Assembly (NCBI GenBank): GCA_004299235.1
Contig: SCQL01000019.1
Coordinates: 1-64,000 of the forward strand
Direction: 5' to 3'
Length of the DNA stretch: 64,000 nt
From: a bacterium
GTDB taxonomy: Bacteria; Chloroflexota; Dormibacteria; Dormibacterales; Dormibacteraceae
The notes under the pieces are model-generated. The model had not been told where the DNA came from. It saw only the letters and a list, made by a program, of their open reading frames with translations, and did not search any database. Both the position numbers and the translations under genes were made by a program. Of the stretch, positions 62,197-64,000 are shown piece after piece. The first letter of the stretch is position 1. Each line of letters starts with the position of its first letter.

Positions 62197-63107
62197 TCGG
62201 CGCGCGATCCGTCGAACAGGGTGTAGGGACGCATGGTCGCGCGCACGAAGGCGACGCGCGCGAGCGCTTCCGGACGGTGGCGGCGCGTCCACTGCATGTA
62301 TCGCCATGCGGTATGGCCAAAGACTCGAGCCGCGCCGTCGAGGCGCTTGGGGAAGAGCGCGGCCGGCACGCGCCGGGCGGGTGGATCGATGAGGAGGGGC
62401 GCGGGCTTGCGGGCCAGCTGCGGGAAGTGGTCGAGCAGCGGCGGGTTGGCGTCGATCAGCTCGTTGATCGCATCCAGTCCGAAGACGGGCTCGGCCACCA
62501 ATAGCTCGAACGCCATGTCCGCGTCCTGCCGCCGCAGCGGCAGGCACTGGGAGCGCTCGAGGATCAGGTTGGCGGTCATCAGGCGCGGCGCCAAGGGCCG
62601 TCGCGTGAGGTCGTCCACTGGCTTGGCGCGATGGGGGATCGCATGCAGCAGGCCCAGAAGGTTGACGGCGACGTAGGCCAGGTGGCGGTGGCCGTCGTCG
62701 ACGATGAGGTTCAGGTCGACGTCGTCCGATTCGCGAAAACCGCCGCTCGCGAGCGAGCCCGCGATCGAGACGCTCCGGATGAAGGGCGCCAGGGCGACCA
62801 GGGCGCGGACGAAGCCAACGGTCAACCGCACGTAACGCCCCGCCTCCGAGCCGTGCGCCAGCGCTCGCGAGCGGATGTCCGCCACCCGGCTGGCCGCGGC
62901 GCGATCGACCACCAGGTCCTGCACCAGCTCCAGGTCCGGGCTGGCGGCCACCGCCCAGCGGACCTCGTCGCCGGAGATCGAGCCGCCAAGGCACAGCCCG
63001 GCGAGGCGCTCGGGCGTCAGCGCGTAGCCGCGCCGCTGCAGCAGCGCGACCGTCTGGCGGACCCGGTCCGACGTGGGTGCAGAACGGGCTGGGGCGTAGC
63101 CAACCAC
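62193..63107 (-). CDS. Nucleotidyltransferase-fold protein
   Basis: A 304-residue protein. A GS...DVDLNLIVDD pattern (SVSIAGSLASGGFRESDDVD) marks a polymerase-beta-like nucleotidyltransferase. Residues 1-100 are helical and the C-terminal part is rich in Arg/Pro with HTAWRYMQWTRRHRPEALAR. It starts the operon with the dual glycosyltransferase and radical SAM genes, overlapping the former. It could activate a sugar or modify the glycan, but the acceptor cannot be predicted. Confidence 0.7.
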   Translation of the reverse strand: MVGYAPARSAPTSDRVRQTVALLQRRGYALTPERLAGLCLGGSISGDEVRWAVAASPDLELVQDLVVDRAAASRVADIRSRALAHGSEAGRYVRLTVGFVRALVALAPFIRSVSIAGSLASGGFRESDDVDLNLIVDDGHRHLAYVAVNLLGLLHAIPHRAKPVDDLTRRPLAPRLMTANLILERSQCLPLRRQDADMAFELLVAEPVFGLDAINELIDANPPLLDHFPQLARKPAPLLIDPPARRVPAALFPKRLDGAARVFGHTAWRYMQWTRRHRPEALARVAFVRATMRPYTLFDGSRAD

Positions 63108-63226
63108 CGCGGCGCCTCCAAAAGTGATGACCGAGTCAAGGTTGGATACGAGGCCGGGTTACGTCGGACGCCCGATTGGGTCATCATCGACGGTGACCCC
63201 ACCAAGCCAACACGCGAGGAGCGGAG

Positions 63227-64000
63227 ATGACGGCCGACGGACACTTCCGAGTCCCCAACCCAGTCAACGAGCCGGTGCGCCCGTACACCCCCGGCGATCC
63301 CCACCGCAAGAGCCTGAAGGCCCGGCTCGCCGAGCTCACCGACGCCCGCACCGAGGTGCCGATGCAGATCGGCGGCGAACGCCGCTGGGGCGCATCGAAG
63401 GGCGACCTGCGCTCGCCCCACCGGCACGAGCTCACGATCGCTGAGTACGCGAACGGTGCGAGCAAGGACTTCGATGACGCGGTCGAGGCCGCGCTCGCGG
63501 CGCGAAGGATGTGGGCGGCCACCTCGTACGCCGAGAGGGCGGCCGTGCTCCTGCGGGCCGCGGCGCTGCTGGCGGGCCCCTGGCGCGACACGATCAACGC
63601 CGCGACGATGCTCGGCCAGTCCAAGACCGTGCACCAGGCCGAGATCGATGCCGCGTGCGAGACGATCGACTTCTGGCGCTACAACGCCCACTTCGGCGAC
63701 CAGCTTCTGAGCCAGCAGCCGTTCAACGACGGCACGGCCTGGAACCGGCTCGAATACCGGCCGCTCGAGGGCTTCGTCTTTGCGGTCAGCCCCTTCAACT
63801 TCACCTCGATCGCCGGCAACCTGCCCACCGCGCCGATGCTCATGGGCAACACGGTGATCTTCAAGCCGGCCACCCAGACCTTGCTGGTCAGCCACTTCCT
63901 GATGGAGCTGTTGAACGAAGCTGGGCTTCCGCCGGGCGTGATCAACATGGTCAGCGGCAGCGCGGCCGAGATCTCGGAGCGGGTGATCGGTCACCGGGAG
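63227..64000 (+). CDS. pruA: L-glutamate gamma-semialdehyde (1-pyrroline-5-carboxylate) dehydrogenase, partial
   Basis: The first 258 residues of an aldehyde dehydrogenase from the ATG at 63227 (GAGGAGCGG site), running off the window. The opening FRVPNPVNEPVRPYTPGDPH and VPMQIGGERRWG are specific to the delta-1-pyrroline-5-carboxylate dehydrogenase group, and FAVSPFNFTSIAGNLPTAPM with VIFKPATQTLLVSHFLMELL is the NAD-binding core. The catalytic Cys lies outside the window. It completes proline breakdown to glutamate. Confidence 0.88.
   Translation, partial: MTADGHFRVPNPVNEPVRPYTPGDPHRKSLKARLAELTDARTEVPMQIGGERRWGASKGDLRSPHRHELTIAEYANGASKDFDDAVEAALAARRMWAATSYAERAAVLLRAAALLAGPWRDTINAATMLGQSKTVHQAEIDAACETIDFWRYNAHFGDQLLSQQPFNDGTAWNRLEYRPLEGFVFAVSPFNFTSIAGNLPTAPMLMGNTVIFKPATQTLLVSHFLMELLNEAGLPPGVINMVSGSAAEISERVIGHRE

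Noticed and set aside
58595-62320. Long second-frame ORF of about 1240 residues across the glycosyltransferase
   Set aside because: Arg/Gly/Ala-rich shadow of the real gene in high-GC DNA, with no family motifs.
62197-62994. N-terminal extension of the dual glycosyltransferase
   Set aside because: It is an alternative frame inside the nucleotidyltransferase gene. The TTG start at the stop-start overlap explains the junction better.
1-64000. CRISPR arrays and insertion sequences
   Set aside because: No regularly spaced direct repeats and no transposase gene with flanking inverted repeats were found on reading.

Overview
The window comes from a high-GC bacterium. Gene content (short HemA beside HemL, stressosome genes, crotonyl-CoA carboxylase/reductase, sedolisin, GT2/GT-C glycosyltransferase, Tat-exported flavoprotein) suggests a terrestrial Chloroflexota, Dormibacterota or actinobacterium-like lineage. 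No rRNA or ribosomal protein is present, so the phylum stays an inference.

Layout. (1) Bases 1 to about 23,885 look like the right-hand part of an integrated conjugative element or defence island. It has a truncated ECF sigma factor, a small HTH gene pair, a Replic_Relax protein and a VirD4/TraD-like coupling ATPase on the minus strand. A long tightly overlapped plus-strand operon follows: HTH protein, small Cys protein, N6-adenine methyltransferase, HsdS-like specificity subunit, NERD/double-kinase/P-loop protein, unknown protein, and a giant nuclease-HerA-like ATPase. This resembles the methylation-associated defence system (MADS), but without the AAA ATPase (MAD3) and MAD4 genes. An AbiE toxin-antitoxin pair with two matching 27-bp dyad operators and an excisionase-type double-HTH gene come next. 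The island ends at a copy of the 3' part of a selenocysteine tRNA gene (23,815-23,885), which reads as the right attachment site. The intact selC and the integrase are expected left of the window.

(2) Bases 23,921-35,729 are chromosomal: a sulfite-oxidase-type molybdoenzyme, a hybrid histidine kinase, a stressosome module (RsbR, RsbS, RsbT, an RsbX-like phosphatase and a hybrid kinase with an RsbU_N-like head), hemA-hemL, and a Tat-type amine oxidase with an unusual N-terminal extension.

(3) Bases 36,003-50,578 form a catabolic cluster: crotonyl-CoA carboxylase/reductase, ADP-forming acyl-CoA ligase, 3-aminoacyl-CoA ammonia-lyase, PucR regulator, APC permease, HbpS/GlcG protein, class III aminotransferase, MmsA, aminobutyraldehyde-type dehydrogenase, GMC oxidoreductase and an epimerase. 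Together they suggest catabolism of beta-amino acids, polyamines or GABA, with a possible CoA-thioester branch ending in reductive carboxylation.

(4) Bases 50,618-64,000 hold a GT87 membrane protein, MscL with a zinc ribbon, IlvE, a sedolisin, a ferredoxin-reductase-like flavoprotein, a DoxX protein, a radical SAM/GT2-GT-C/nucleotidyltransferase operon, and the start of pruA.
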